Shown one piece after another: positions 34,353 to 42,584 of a stretch of DNA of 64,000 nt. Made by a program: the position numbers and the translations under genes. The notes below the pieces were generated by a model that was given only the letters and a program-made list of their open reading frames with translations, had not been told where the DNA came from and did not search any database. Origin of the DNA: Paractinoplanes brasiliensis (lineage in GTDB: Bacteria; Actinomycetota; Actinomycetes; Mycobacteriales; Micromonosporaceae); NCBI RefSeq assembly GCF_004362215.1, contig NZ_SNWR01000001.1:496001-560000 (forward strand), given 5' to 3'. Within the stretch, counting starts at the first letter, position 1; each line of letters begins with the position of its first letter.

Positions 34353-35789
34353 ATGCGGCATTCGAAAGGAAGAGGAAGACTGTCCGTTCCTGGCCGGAAG
34401 GTGCAGCTGGCGACGGCGGCCATGCTGCTCCTGGCCACCACCGTGGCGGCGTGCGGCGGCGACGGCCAGGACGGCGACCCGACGGCGAACGCCCCCAAAG
34501 CGCCGGCGGCCGTTCCGGAACTCACCACGGACCCGCTGACCCTCAGCTTCGTCTGGTTCGAGTGGCCGCCCGCCAAGGCGCTGGAGACCTTCGCGAACGA
34601 GGAATACAAGAAGGTGCGGCCGAACGCGACCATCAAGGTCAACACCGTGCCGAACGCGAACTGGCACGACGCGATGTTCACCCAGTTCGCCGCCCGCAAG
34701 ACCGACTTCGACATCGCGATCCTGGACTCGCAGCACATCGGTGAGGCCGTGACGAACGGCAACATTCTCGACCTCACCGACTTCGTCAAGAACAACATCG
34801 ACGTCGCCGCGTACGACCCGTACCTTCTGGCGGCCTACGGCCAGTTCCCCCAGGCCGAGACCGGCCAGCGCGACGAGAACGCCAGCCTGTACGGGCTGCC
34901 GCTGCTCGGCGACACCTGGACGATGATCTACCGCAAGGATCTGATCGGCGACAAGGCGCCGCAGACCTGGGACGAGATGATCTCAGCCGCCGAGAAGTGC
35001 CAGACGGAGAACCCCGGCGTCAGCGGGCTGGCCTTCCACCAGGCCAACGGGTCCGACGCCGCGGCCGTCACGTACAACACGGTCAACGGCGTCTACGGCG
35101 GCAACCTGTGGGACGCCAAGACCCGCAAGATCGACGGTGTTCTCAACGACGCGGCCGGCCAGGAGGCGATGAACGTCCTGGTCAACAAGATGAAACCACT
35201 GACCGCCAAGGGCTCCGGCAACTGGTTCATCGACGAGGTCAACGCGGCGGTCGCCCAGGGCAAGGCCTGCATCGCGTTCAACTGGATCGCCGCCAGCGGC
35301 GGTCTGCTCGACCCGAAGCAGTCGACGCTCGGCAAGACGCGCGAGCAGATCCTCGGCAAGCTGGGCTTCGCCACCCTGCCCAAGCAGAAGACGGACCTGG
35401 TTCCGCTCGGCGGCATGGGAATGCACGTGTCGGCCTACTCCTCCGCGGCGAACCAGGCCGAGGCACTGAACTTCATGAAGTGGTTCGAGCAGGCCGACAT
35501 CCAGAAGAAGTGGGCCGCGGCCGGTGGCGTTCCCTCCCGTACGGACGCCATTCAGTCGCCCGAGTTCCTCGAGGCCGGGCCGTTCAACAAGGTGTACGCC
35601 GAATCGGTGCCGCGGATGCGGGACATGTGGAACGTGCCCGAGTACGCACGCCTCGTCGACATCGAGAACACCAACGTGAACGCGGCCCTCAACGGCGCCA
35701 AGGAGCCGAAGCAGGCGCTCGACGACATCGCCAAGGAACAGCAGGGTGTGCTCGACTCGAGCGGCCGCAAGGGCGGCGGCGGACTGTGA
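34353..35789 (+). CDS. ABC importer substrate-binding lipoprotein
   Basis: 478 residues. Lipoprotein signal with lipobox TVAAC, Cys34 acylated. The mature part has the CUT1 sugar-binding protein layout: DIAILDSQHIGEAV, YGLPLLGDTWTMIYRKDL, TWDEMISAAEKC, ASGGLLDPKQ, MKWFEQADIQKKWA. It binds the solute outside the membrane and delivers it to the two permeases that follow. The next gene overlaps it (GTGA). Paired with two ATPases and two dehydrogenases, the likely ligand is a polyol, sugar or hydroxyacid; no residues were identified that fix it. Confidence 0.94.
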   Translation: MRHSKGRGRLSVPGRKVQLATAAMLLLATTVAACGGDGQDGDPTANAPKAPAAVPELTTDPLTLSFVWFEWPPAKALETFANEEYKKVRPNATIKVNTVPNANWHDAMFTQFAARKTDFDIAILDSQHIGEAVTNGNILDLTDFVKNNIDVAAYDPYLLAAYGQFPQAETGQRDENASLYGLPLLGDTWTMIYRKDLIGDKAPQTWDEMISAAEKCQTENPGVSGLAFHQANGSDAAAVTYNTVNGVYGGNLWDAKTRKIDGVLNDAAGQEAMNVLVNKMKPLTAKGSGNWFIDEVNAAVAQGKACIAFNWIAASGGLLDPKQSTLGKTREQILGKLGFATLPKQKTDLVPLGGMGMHVSAYSSAANQAEALNFMKWFEQADIQKKWAAAGGVPSRTDAIQSPEFLEAGPFNKVYAESVPRMRDMWNVPEYARLVDIENTNVNAALNGAKEPKQALDDIAKEQQGVLDSSGRKGGGGL

Positions 35790-36736
35790 GTGACCCCGCC
35801 TCCCTGACGACCGGCCCTCCCGGGCAAGTGGCGACGCCGGAGCCGCCTGCCCGGGGCCGGTCCCCCCGATTGACGGACCGCCGGCTCGCCGTGGTCTTCA
35901 TCGCCCCGGCCTTGCTGCTCCTGCTTGCCATGTCGGTGTTCCCGTTGCTGTGGGCGTTGTACCTGTCCTTCACCGACTACTCGGCCACGCGCGGCGGGTC
36001 GGCCAACTGGGTCTGGTTCGGCAACTACACCGCCATCCTGACGTCGGCCCAGGTCCACACGAGGGCCCTGACGACGCTGATCTACGTGGTCGGCGCGGTC
36101 GGCCTGCAGACCACGCTCGGTTTCACCATCGCCTACCTGATCTCGCGGCGTACCCACGGGCGAGGCCTGCTGACCACGCTCTTCCTGGTGCCGATGATGC
36201 TGTCGCCGGTCGTGGTCGGGCTGTTCTGGCGGTTCATGCTCGACGCGCAGTTCGGCGTGGTGAACAGCATGCTCGGCTCGTTGGGTTTGGAGCCGGTGGA
36301 GTGGCTGACCCGGCAGCGGACGGCGCTGATCTCGCTGATCGTGGTCGACACCTGGCAGTGGACGCCGTTCATCATGCTCATCGCCCTGGCCGGGCTGACC
36401 GCGGTGCCCAAGTACCTGTACGAGGCCGCCTCGATCGACCGGGCGTCCGAGTGGTTCCGGTTCCGCACCATCACGCTTCCGCTCGTGTGGCCGCTGCTGC
36501 TGATCGCTGTGTTGTTCCGGGCCATCGAGGCGTTCCGGCTGTTCGACCTCGTCTACATCCTCACCAACGGCGGTCCGGGGGTCTCGACCGAGACGTTGTC
36601 GTTCCACGTCTACAAGGTCGCGTTCCTCGGCTTCAACACCGGGACAGCCTCGGCGTACGGAATCCTCATGGTCCTCGTCGTCATCGTCCTCACGCAGCTC
36701 TACCTGCGCTACCTGAACAAGCTCAAGGAGGACTGA
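35786..36736 (+). CDS. ABC importer permease, MalF-like
   Basis: 316 residues from a GTG at 35786 overlapping the previous stop. Six predicted membrane helices, the first at about residues 34-56 (VVFIAPALLLLLAMSVFPLLW). The cytoplasmic EAA loop reads YEAASIDRASEWFRFRTITLPL, which contacts the ATPases. Typical CUT1 length. It is coupled to the second permease by an ATGA overlap. Confidence 0.94.
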   Translation: MSDPASLTTGPPGQVATPEPPARGRSPRLTDRRLAVVFIAPALLLLLAMSVFPLLWALYLSFTDYSATRGGSANWVWFGNYTAILTSAQVHTRALTTLIYVVGAVGLQTTLGFTIAYLISRRTHGRGLLTTLFLVPMMLSPVVVGLFWRFMLDAQFGVVNSMLGSLGLEPVEWLTRQRTALISLIVVDTWQWTPFIMLIALAGLTAVPKYLYEAASIDRASEWFRFRTITLPLVWPLLLIAVLFRAIEAFRLFDLVYILTNGGPGVSTETLSFHVYKVAFLGFNTGTASAYGILMVLVVIVLTQLYLRYLNKLKED

Positions 36737-37650
36737 TGGCCGTCTCCGTCAACGAGGCCGTGTCCCCCGGTCCGGTTCAGCAGACCGCACCGCCGGCGCG
36801 CCGCCGCGGTGGCGGCCGGGGCCGCTCCGTGCTCGAGATAGTGCTGCTGACCCTGCTGGCTGTCGTGATGCTCTTCCCGGTGCTGTGGATGATCGAGACG
36901 TCGCTCAAGGAGAACCGGGACGTCTACGCCGTGCCCGCCAAGTTCTTCGACTTCAAGGTCACGCTGGACCACTACAAGGACGTGTTCGTCGCCTCCGGCG
37001 GCGGTCGCTCCACGCTGTCCACGTCGTTCCTCAACTCCGTGATCGTCGCCGGAGTCTCCACGGTGCTGGCCACCGTGCTCGGGGTCCCGGCGGCCTGGGC
37101 CTACTCCCGCTTCACCCTCAAGGCCAAGAAGGACCAGCTGTTCTTCATCCTCTCCACCCGGTTCATGCCGCCCGTGGTGGTCGTGATCCCGATCTTCCTC
37201 ATGTACCGCCAGGTCGGGCTCATCGACAACGCGCTCGGCCTGATCCTCATTTACACCGCCTTCAACGTCCCGTTCACGATCTGGATGATGAAGGGGTTCG
37301 TCGACGAAGTGCCCGCGGAGTACGAGGACGCCGCCATGCTCGACGGCTACACCCGGTTGCAGGCGTTCCGGAAGTTCACCCTGCCCCTGCTGGTGCCCGG
37401 CATCGCGGCGACCGCGGTCTTCGCCCTCATCTTCTCGTGGAACGAGTTCGTGTTCGCCATCTTCCTCACCTCCAGCGACGACGTGCGGACGGCCCCACCG
37501 GCCATCGCCGGCCTGATCGGCGGCACCACCGTGGACTGGGGACTCGTGGCCGCCTCCTCCGTGGTGTTCGCCCTGCCGGTGCTCGTCTTCGCGTACCTGG
37601 TGCGCAAGCACCTCGTCGCCGGCGTGACGCTCGGGGCGGTGCGACGCTGA
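36736..37650 (+). CDS. ABC importer permease, MalG-like
   Basis: 304 residues. The ATG at 36736 follows AAGGAGG and overlaps the upstream stop. First membrane helix near residues 32-50 (VLEIVLLTLLAVVMLFPVLW). EAA loop EYEDAAMLDGYTRLQAFRKF. It pairs with the MalF-like permease to form the translocation channel. Its stop overlaps the first ATPase start. Confidence 0.94.
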   Translation: MAVSVNEAVSPGPVQQTAPPARRRGGGRGRSVLEIVLLTLLAVVMLFPVLWMIETSLKENRDVYAVPAKFFDFKVTLDHYKDVFVASGGGRSTLSTSFLNSVIVAGVSTVLATVLGVPAAWAYSRFTLKAKKDQLFFILSTRFMPPVVVVIPIFLMYRQVGLIDNALGLILIYTAFNVPFTIWMMKGFVDEVPAEYEDAAMLDGYTRLQAFRKFTLPLLVPGIAATAVFALIFSWNEFVFAIFLTSSDDVRTAPPAIAGLIGGTTVDWGLVAASSVVFALPVLVFAYLVRKHLVAGVTLGAVRR

Positions 37651-38717
37651 TGGCCGGCATCGAGGTGACCGCCCTGCACAAGCGCTACCCCGACGGGACG
37701 GTCGCGGTGGAGCACGTGGACCTGTCCATCGCCGACGGCGAGCTGTTCGTGATGCTCGGGCCCTCGGGGTGCGGCAAGACGACCACGTTGCGGGCCGTCG
37801 CCGGCCTGGAGCGGCAGACGACCGGCGACATCCGCATCGGCGCCACACTGGTCAACGACCTGCCGCCCGCCGAGCGCGACATCGCCATGGTGTTCCAGTT
37901 CTACGCCCTCTACCCGCATCTGCGGACCCGCGACAATTTGGCGTTCCCCCTGCGGGCCGAGGGACTTCCCAAGGCGGAGGTACGCGAGCGTGTCGACGAG
38001 GCCGCTCGGCTCATGCGTCTCGCTCCCCTGCTCAACCGGCGACCGCGCCAGCTGTCCGGCGGGGAGCAGCAGCGCGTGGCGCTCGCCCGCGCCCTGGTGC
38101 GACGACCGCGCGCGTTCCTCATGGACGAACCCCTCACCAACCTGGACGCCGAGCTGAGGGCGGACATGCGTACGGAGATCAAGCACCTGCAGGGCGAGCT
38201 CGGGACGACGATGGTCTACGTCACCCACGACCAGGTCGAGGCGATGTCGCTCGGTCACCGGATCGCCGTGCTGAACAAGGGCCGCGTCGAGCAGATCGGC
38301 ACCCCGCTGGAGGTCTACGACCGTCCGGCCAGCCTGTTCTGCGCCGCCTTCATCGGCTCCCCGCCGATGAACCTGATCGAGGTGGAGGTGGCCGACGGCG
38401 AGCTGCGCGGCCGGGGTGGACTGGCCCTCACGCCACCGCCGGGCCTGCGGCGCGACCGTGCCCTGATCGCCGGCGTCCGGCCGGAGGCGCTGGAGGTCAC
38501 CGAACCGGGGGCGGACCGTTCGATCCCGGCCCGCGTGGTCTCGGTGGAGTGGCTGGGCGACGAGATCATCTACGTGGTCGACCACGGTGGCGAGCGCGAC
38601 GTCCGGGTGCGGATGCCCCCGATCGTCCGTTTCACCGCCGACGCGAAGGTCGGGCTGCGGCACACCGGCGGAACCCCGGTGGTCTACGACGTGCGTACGG
38701 AAGAGCTGGTGGCCTGA
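37650..38717 (+). CDS. ABC importer ATPase 1, MalK/UgpC-like, intact
   Basis: 355 residues. Walker A GPSGCGKTT (37-45), Q-loop MVFQFYALYPHL, signature LSGGEQQR, Walker B AFLMDEPLTNLD and switch His193 in VTHDQVEAMS are all present. A C-terminal OB-like regulatory domain follows (about 240-355). It hydrolyses ATP to drive import. ATGA overlaps both sides place it in one transcript with the permeases and the second ATPase. Confidence 0.95.
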   Translation: MAGIEVTALHKRYPDGTVAVEHVDLSIADGELFVMLGPSGCGKTTTLRAVAGLERQTTGDIRIGATLVNDLPPAERDIAMVFQFYALYPHLRTRDNLAFPLRAEGLPKAEVRERVDEAARLMRLAPLLNRRPRQLSGGEQQRVALARALVRRPRAFLMDEPLTNLDAELRADMRTEIKHLQGELGTTMVYVTHDQVEAMSLGHRIAVLNKGRVEQIGTPLEVYDRPASLFCAAFIGSPPMNLIEVEVADGELRGRGGLALTPPPGLRRDRALIAGVRPEALEVTEPGADRSIPARVVSVEWLGDEIIYVVDHGGERDVRVRMPPIVRFTADAKVGLRHTGGTPVVYDVRTEELVA

Positions 38718-39793
38718 TGGGAACCGTGGCAGCGCACGGGCTGAGCAAGTCCTTCGGCAAGGTCCAGGCCCTGGACGGCGTGACGCTGGACGTGCCGGAC
38801 GGATCGTTCTTCGTCGTGCTCGGGCCGTCGGGGGCGGGCAAGACGACGACCCTGCGGGCGATCGCCGGCCTCGAGCAGCTCGACGCCGGGTCGGTGCACC
38901 TGGACGGGCGGGACGCGACCGGTGACACCCCGGCCGCCCGCGACCTTGCCATGGTCTTCCAGAGCTACGCCCTCTATCCACGGAAGACGGCGTACGAGAA
39001 CATCGCTTCGCCGCTGCGGGCCCGCCGCCGCGCGGCGAGCGAGATCGCCGCGGCCGTCGAGCGGGTCTCGGCCCTGCTGCACATCGAACGTCTGCTGCAG
39101 CGGCGCCCCGCGCAGCTGTCCGGTGGCGAGATGCAGCGTGTCGCCCTGGCCCGGGCGCTGGTTCGCAGTCCGCGCGCGTTTCTCATGGACGAGCCGCTGA
39201 CGAACCTCGACCTCAAACTCCGCGTCGAGATGCGCACCGAGCTCACCCGCATCCACCGCGGTCTCGGCGCCACCTTCGTCTACGTGACCAACGACCAGGT
39301 CGAGGCCCTGTCCATGGCGGACCAGGTGGCGATCCTCAAGGAGGGCAAGGTGCAACAGGTCGGAACCCCGATCGAGGTGTACGAGCGTCCGGCCAACCAG
39401 TGGGTCGCGGGATTCGTCGGGAGCCCGCCGATCAGCCTGCTCCCCTGCCACGCCGAGGGCGATCGTCTCGTCGGTGCGGAAGGCTGGAGTCTGCCGCGGC
39501 CCCGCTGGACCACCGCCGAGGACGGTCGCCCGCTGCTGCTGGGCCTGCGCGCGGAAGACCTTTCCGTCGAGCAGCGCGGGGCCGCGTCGCTGCCGGGAGA
39601 GGTTTACGGGCTCGAGCCGCTCGGGGACCGTACGGTGGTCGATGTCCGGGTGGGAACGGAGATCCTCAAGGTCAAAGCGAGACCCACCGTCACCGGTACG
39701 CCGGGCGAGCGCCTGAACGTCACGGTCGACCTGGACCGGGCACACCTTTTCGATGCGGGCACCGGGCTCTCGCTCTCGCCGGCCGGGCGGTGA
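38717..39793 (+). CDS. ABC importer ATPase 2, MalK-like, switch histidine replaced by Asn
   Basis: 358 residues. Walker A GPSGAGKTTT, signature LSGGEMQR and Walker B FLMDEPLTNLDLK are intact, but the H-loop reads VTNDQVEALS with Asn192 (codon AAC at 39290-39292). That histidine is needed for ATP hydrolysis in MalK-type enzymes. A C-terminal TOBE-like domain is present. With the intact ATPase 1 it probably forms an asymmetric heterodimer with one degenerate site. Two ATPases in one CUT1 operon is unusual; the glycerol importer GlpSTPQV of rhizobia is a known case, suggesting a glycerol-like or other polyol substrate. Confidence 0.94.
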   Translation: MGTVAAHGLSKSFGKVQALDGVTLDVPDGSFFVVLGPSGAGKTTTLRAIAGLEQLDAGSVHLDGRDATGDTPAARDLAMVFQSYALYPRKTAYENIASPLRARRRAASEIAAAVERVSALLHIERLLQRRPAQLSGGEMQRVALARALVRSPRAFLMDEPLTNLDLKLRVEMRTELTRIHRGLGATFVYVTNDQVEALSMADQVAILKEGKVQQVGTPIEVYERPANQWVAGFVGSPPISLLPCHAEGDRLVGAEGWSLPRPRWTTAEDGRPLLLGLRAEDLSVEQRGAASLPGEVYGLEPLGDRTVVDVRVGTEILKVKARPTVTGTPGERLNVTVDLDRAHLFDAGTGLSLSPAGR

Positions 39794-39797
39794 TCGG

Positions 39798-41246
39798 GTG
39801 AACGTCCTGGCCCCCGGGCACCGACGGCTCCGGATCGGCGACGCCTGGCGCGATGCCACCAGCGGCGCCACCTTCGAAGTCGAGGATCCGGCCACCGGCA
39901 AGACCATCGCCGAGGTGGCGGACGCCGGGGCCGCCGACGGACTCGCCGCTCTGGACGCGGCGAGCGAAGCCCTGCCGGGGTGGTCGGCGACCCCGCCGCG
40001 GAGACGGTCGGAGTTGCTGACCGCGACCTATCGGTCCCTGACCGAACGATCCGAAGAGGTCGCCCGGCTGATCACGCTCGAGATGGGCAAGCCGCTCGCC
40101 GAGGCTCGGGCCGAGGTGGCGTACGGCGCCGAGTTCTTCCGCTGGTTCGCCGAGGAGGCGGTGCGCGTCGAGGGGCGCTACAACACCGCGCCCAACGGCG
40201 GATACCGCATCCTCACCGTGCCCAAGCCGGTCGGACCCTGCGTCTTCGTGACGCCCTGGAACTTCCCGCTGGCCATGGGCGCGCGCAAGATCGCCCCGGC
40301 GCTGGCCGCGGGCTGCACGACGATCACCAAGCCGGCCGCCCAGACACCACTGACCATGCTGTTGCTGGCCCGCATCATGGAGGAGGCCGGCGTTCCCCCG
40401 GGCGTCGTCAACGTGGTGACCACCAAGCGGGCCGGCGAGGTGGTTTCCGCTCTGCTGGCCGACACCCGGACCCGCAAGCTCTCGTTCACCGGGTCGACCG
40501 AGGTCGGGCGGGTGCTGCTGCGGCAGGCCGCGGGCAACGTGCTGCGCACCTCCATGGAACTGGGCGGCAACGCGGCCTTGATCGTGTGTGCCGACGCCGA
40601 CCTGGACGTGGCGGTCGACGGGGCCATGGTGGCCAAGATGCGCAACATCGGGGAGTCCTGCATCGCGGCCAACCGGATCTACGTCGAGGAGCCGGTGCGC
40701 GAGGAGTTCACGGCCCGCTTCGCCGAGCGGATGGGCGCGCTCTCGATGGGCCACGGTCTCGACGACGGCGTGAACGTCGGGCCACTGATCGACGGGGACT
40801 CGGTCACCAAGATCGACGATCTCGTCGCGGACGCGGTCGGGCGCGGCGCCCGGGTCCTGGTGGGCAGCGGGCGTCCGGACGGGCCGGGCCACTTCTACCC
40901 GCCGACGGTCCTCGTCGACGTGCCCGAGGACGCGCGGATGCTGCGAACGGAGATCTTCGGCCCGGTGGCGCCCATCCTCTCGTTCACCACCGACGACGAG
41001 GTGATGGCGAAGGCCAACGACACCGAGTACGGCCTGGTCGCGTACGTCTTCACCCGCGGCCTCCAGCGGGCGCTGCGGTTCGCCGAGGGGCTGGACACGG
41101 GAATGCTCGGCATCAACCGCGGCCTGATCTCGGACCCCTCAGCTCCGTTCGGCGGGGTGAAGCAGTCGGGGATCGGCAAGGAGGGGTCGCACGAGGGCAT
41201 CGGTGAATACCTCGACCTCACGTATGCGGCGATCGACCTACCGTGA
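39798..41246 (+). CDS. Aldehyde dehydrogenase, succinate-semialdehyde dehydrogenase-like
   Basis: 482 residues from a GTG at 39798, five bases after the ATPase stop. NAD(P)-binding TPWNFPLAM and TKPAAQTP, general-base Glu254 in MELGGN and catalytic Cys288 in GESCIAANR are all present, and the C-terminal FGGVKQSGIGKEG is typical of the GabD group. It oxidises an aldehyde to an acid. With the next gene, an alcohol dehydrogenase, it gives alcohol to aldehyde to acid. Succinate semialdehyde from 4-hydroxybutyrate fits by family, but other aldehydes are accepted by close relatives. Confidence 0.94.
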   Translation: MNVLAPGHRRLRIGDAWRDATSGATFEVEDPATGKTIAEVADAGAADGLAALDAASEALPGWSATPPRRRSELLTATYRSLTERSEEVARLITLEMGKPLAEARAEVAYGAEFFRWFAEEAVRVEGRYNTAPNGGYRILTVPKPVGPCVFVTPWNFPLAMGARKIAPALAAGCTTITKPAAQTPLTMLLLARIMEEAGVPPGVVNVVTTKRAGEVVSALLADTRTRKLSFTGSTEVGRVLLRQAAGNVLRTSMELGGNAALIVCADADLDVAVDGAMVAKMRNIGESCIAANRIYVEEPVREEFTARFAERMGALSMGHGLDDGVNVGPLIDGDSVTKIDDLVADAVGRGARVLVGSGRPDGPGHFYPPTVLVDVPEDARMLRTEIFGPVAPILSFTTDDEVMAKANDTEYGLVAYVFTRGLQRALRFAEGLDTGMLGINRGLISDPSAPFGGVKQSGIGKEGSHEGIGEYLDLTYAAIDLP

Positions 41247-41257
41247 GAGGCACCCAC

Positions 41258-42487
41258 ATGCTTGAGACAGTCCGCGGACCACGCCAGCTGATGATCGGCG
41301 AAGGGGTCGCCCAGAACATCCCCCGGGTGGTGGCCGAGCTCGGCACGCGCGTCCTCGTCGTAACCGACAAGATCCTCCTGCGGCAGCCGGGCGTGGCCGG
41401 GATCGTGGCCGCCGTACGGGAAAAGGTCGAGAGCGTCGAGGTGTTCTCCGACGCCACCCCGGATGTGCCGCTGACCGATGTCGCCCTGGCCGTCTCGGCC
41501 GCCGCCCACGTGAACGCCGACGTCATCCTGGCCGTCGGTGGTGGCACGGTGATCGACCTCGGCAAGATCGTCGGCGTCATCCGGCGCCACGGTGGGACGC
41601 CGCGCGACTTCTACGGGGAGTCGAAGGTGCCGGGACCGACGATCCCCCTCGTCGCCGTCCCGACGACGTCAGGCACCGGCTCCGAGCTCACCCCCGTCTC
41701 GGTGCTGACCGATCCGGACCGCGTGTTGAAGGTGGGCGTCTCCAGCGTCCACATCGTGCCCGACTTCGCCATCGTCGACCCCGAGCTCACCTACAGCTGC
41801 CCCCCGACCGTCACCGCCCACTCCGGCATCGACGCGTTCTGCCACGCGGTGGAGAGCTACACCGCGCGCCCTCGCCCGCACGGACCGCGCGACCCGGTCG
41901 AGCAGGTCTTCCTCGGTCGCAACCCGGTCACCGACCACTACGCCCTGCGGGCCGCGGAGCGGATCGCCCGGAGCTTGCGCCGAGCGGTCAAGGACGGTGG
42001 CGACACGGACGCGCGCGCGGACATGTCGTACGGGTCCATGCTCGCCGGGCTGGCCTTCTCCCACGCGGGCAACGCGGCCCCGCACGCGCTGCAGTACCCC
42101 ATCGGCGCCGCCACGCACACGCCGCACGGCCTGGGCGTCGGCCTGCTGCTGCCGTACGCGCTGGACGCGGCCCGCGATGCCATCGCCGACCGGCTGGCCA
42201 CCCTGGCCGAGGCGTGCGGCCTCGACGTGACCGGCGCCTCGGACGACGAGGCCGCGGACACGTTCCTCACCTGGCTCGACGGGCTCCTGGCCGACATCGG
42301 CATCCCGCCCACCCTGGCCGACATCGGCGTGGCCCGCGCCGACCTCCCGCGCTTCGCGCAGATGGCCGGCAGCGTCACCCGCCTGATCCAGAACCACCCG
42401 GGCCCGGCCGACACCGCCGGCCTGACCAGGATCCTCGAAGCGGCCTGGACCGGCGAGCGGACCTCGGAGAGACCGGCCTGGCGCTGA
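41258..42487 (+). CDS. Iron-containing (group III) alcohol dehydrogenase
   Basis: 409 residues. The ATG at 41258 has GAGAGG 7 bases upstream; a GTG at 41243 overlapping the preceding stop is possible. Rossmann motif GGGTVIDLGKI, then PTTSGTGSELTP, IVDPELTYSCPP and the metal-site histidines in HSGIDAFCHAVESY, HALQYPIG and THTPHGLG are all visible. It should oxidise an imported alcohol or hydroxyacid to the aldehyde used by the adjacent dehydrogenase. It is the last gene of the operon; 97 bp of featureless sequence separates it from the convergent cyclase gene. Confidence 0.94.
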   Translation: MLETVRGPRQLMIGEGVAQNIPRVVAELGTRVLVVTDKILLRQPGVAGIVAAVREKVESVEVFSDATPDVPLTDVALAVSAAAHVNADVILAVGGGTVIDLGKIVGVIRRHGGTPRDFYGESKVPGPTIPLVAVPTTSGTGSELTPVSVLTDPDRVLKVGVSSVHIVPDFAIVDPELTYSCPPTVTAHSGIDAFCHAVESYTARPRPHGPRDPVEQVFLGRNPVTDHYALRAAERIARSLRRAVKDGGDTDARADMSYGSMLAGLAFSHAGNAAPHALQYPIGAATHTPHGLGVGLLLPYALDAARDAIADRLATLAEACGLDVTGASDDEAADTFLTWLDGLLADIGIPPTLADIGVARADLPRFAQMAGSVTRLIQNHPGPADTAGLTRILEAAWTGERTSERPAWR

Positions 42488-42584
42488 CTTCCGCGCCATC
42501 CGCTGGGGTTCGGCAGACAGGCCGGCCGCCGGTGTTGATGATGGTCTGCGTCAGCTCGCGTTGGTTCGCGACGAGCCGTTCGGG

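Noticed and set aside
34112..34744. Open frames around the binding-protein start on both strands
   Set aside because: They overlap a clear lipoprotein gene in other frames and are Arg-rich shadows.
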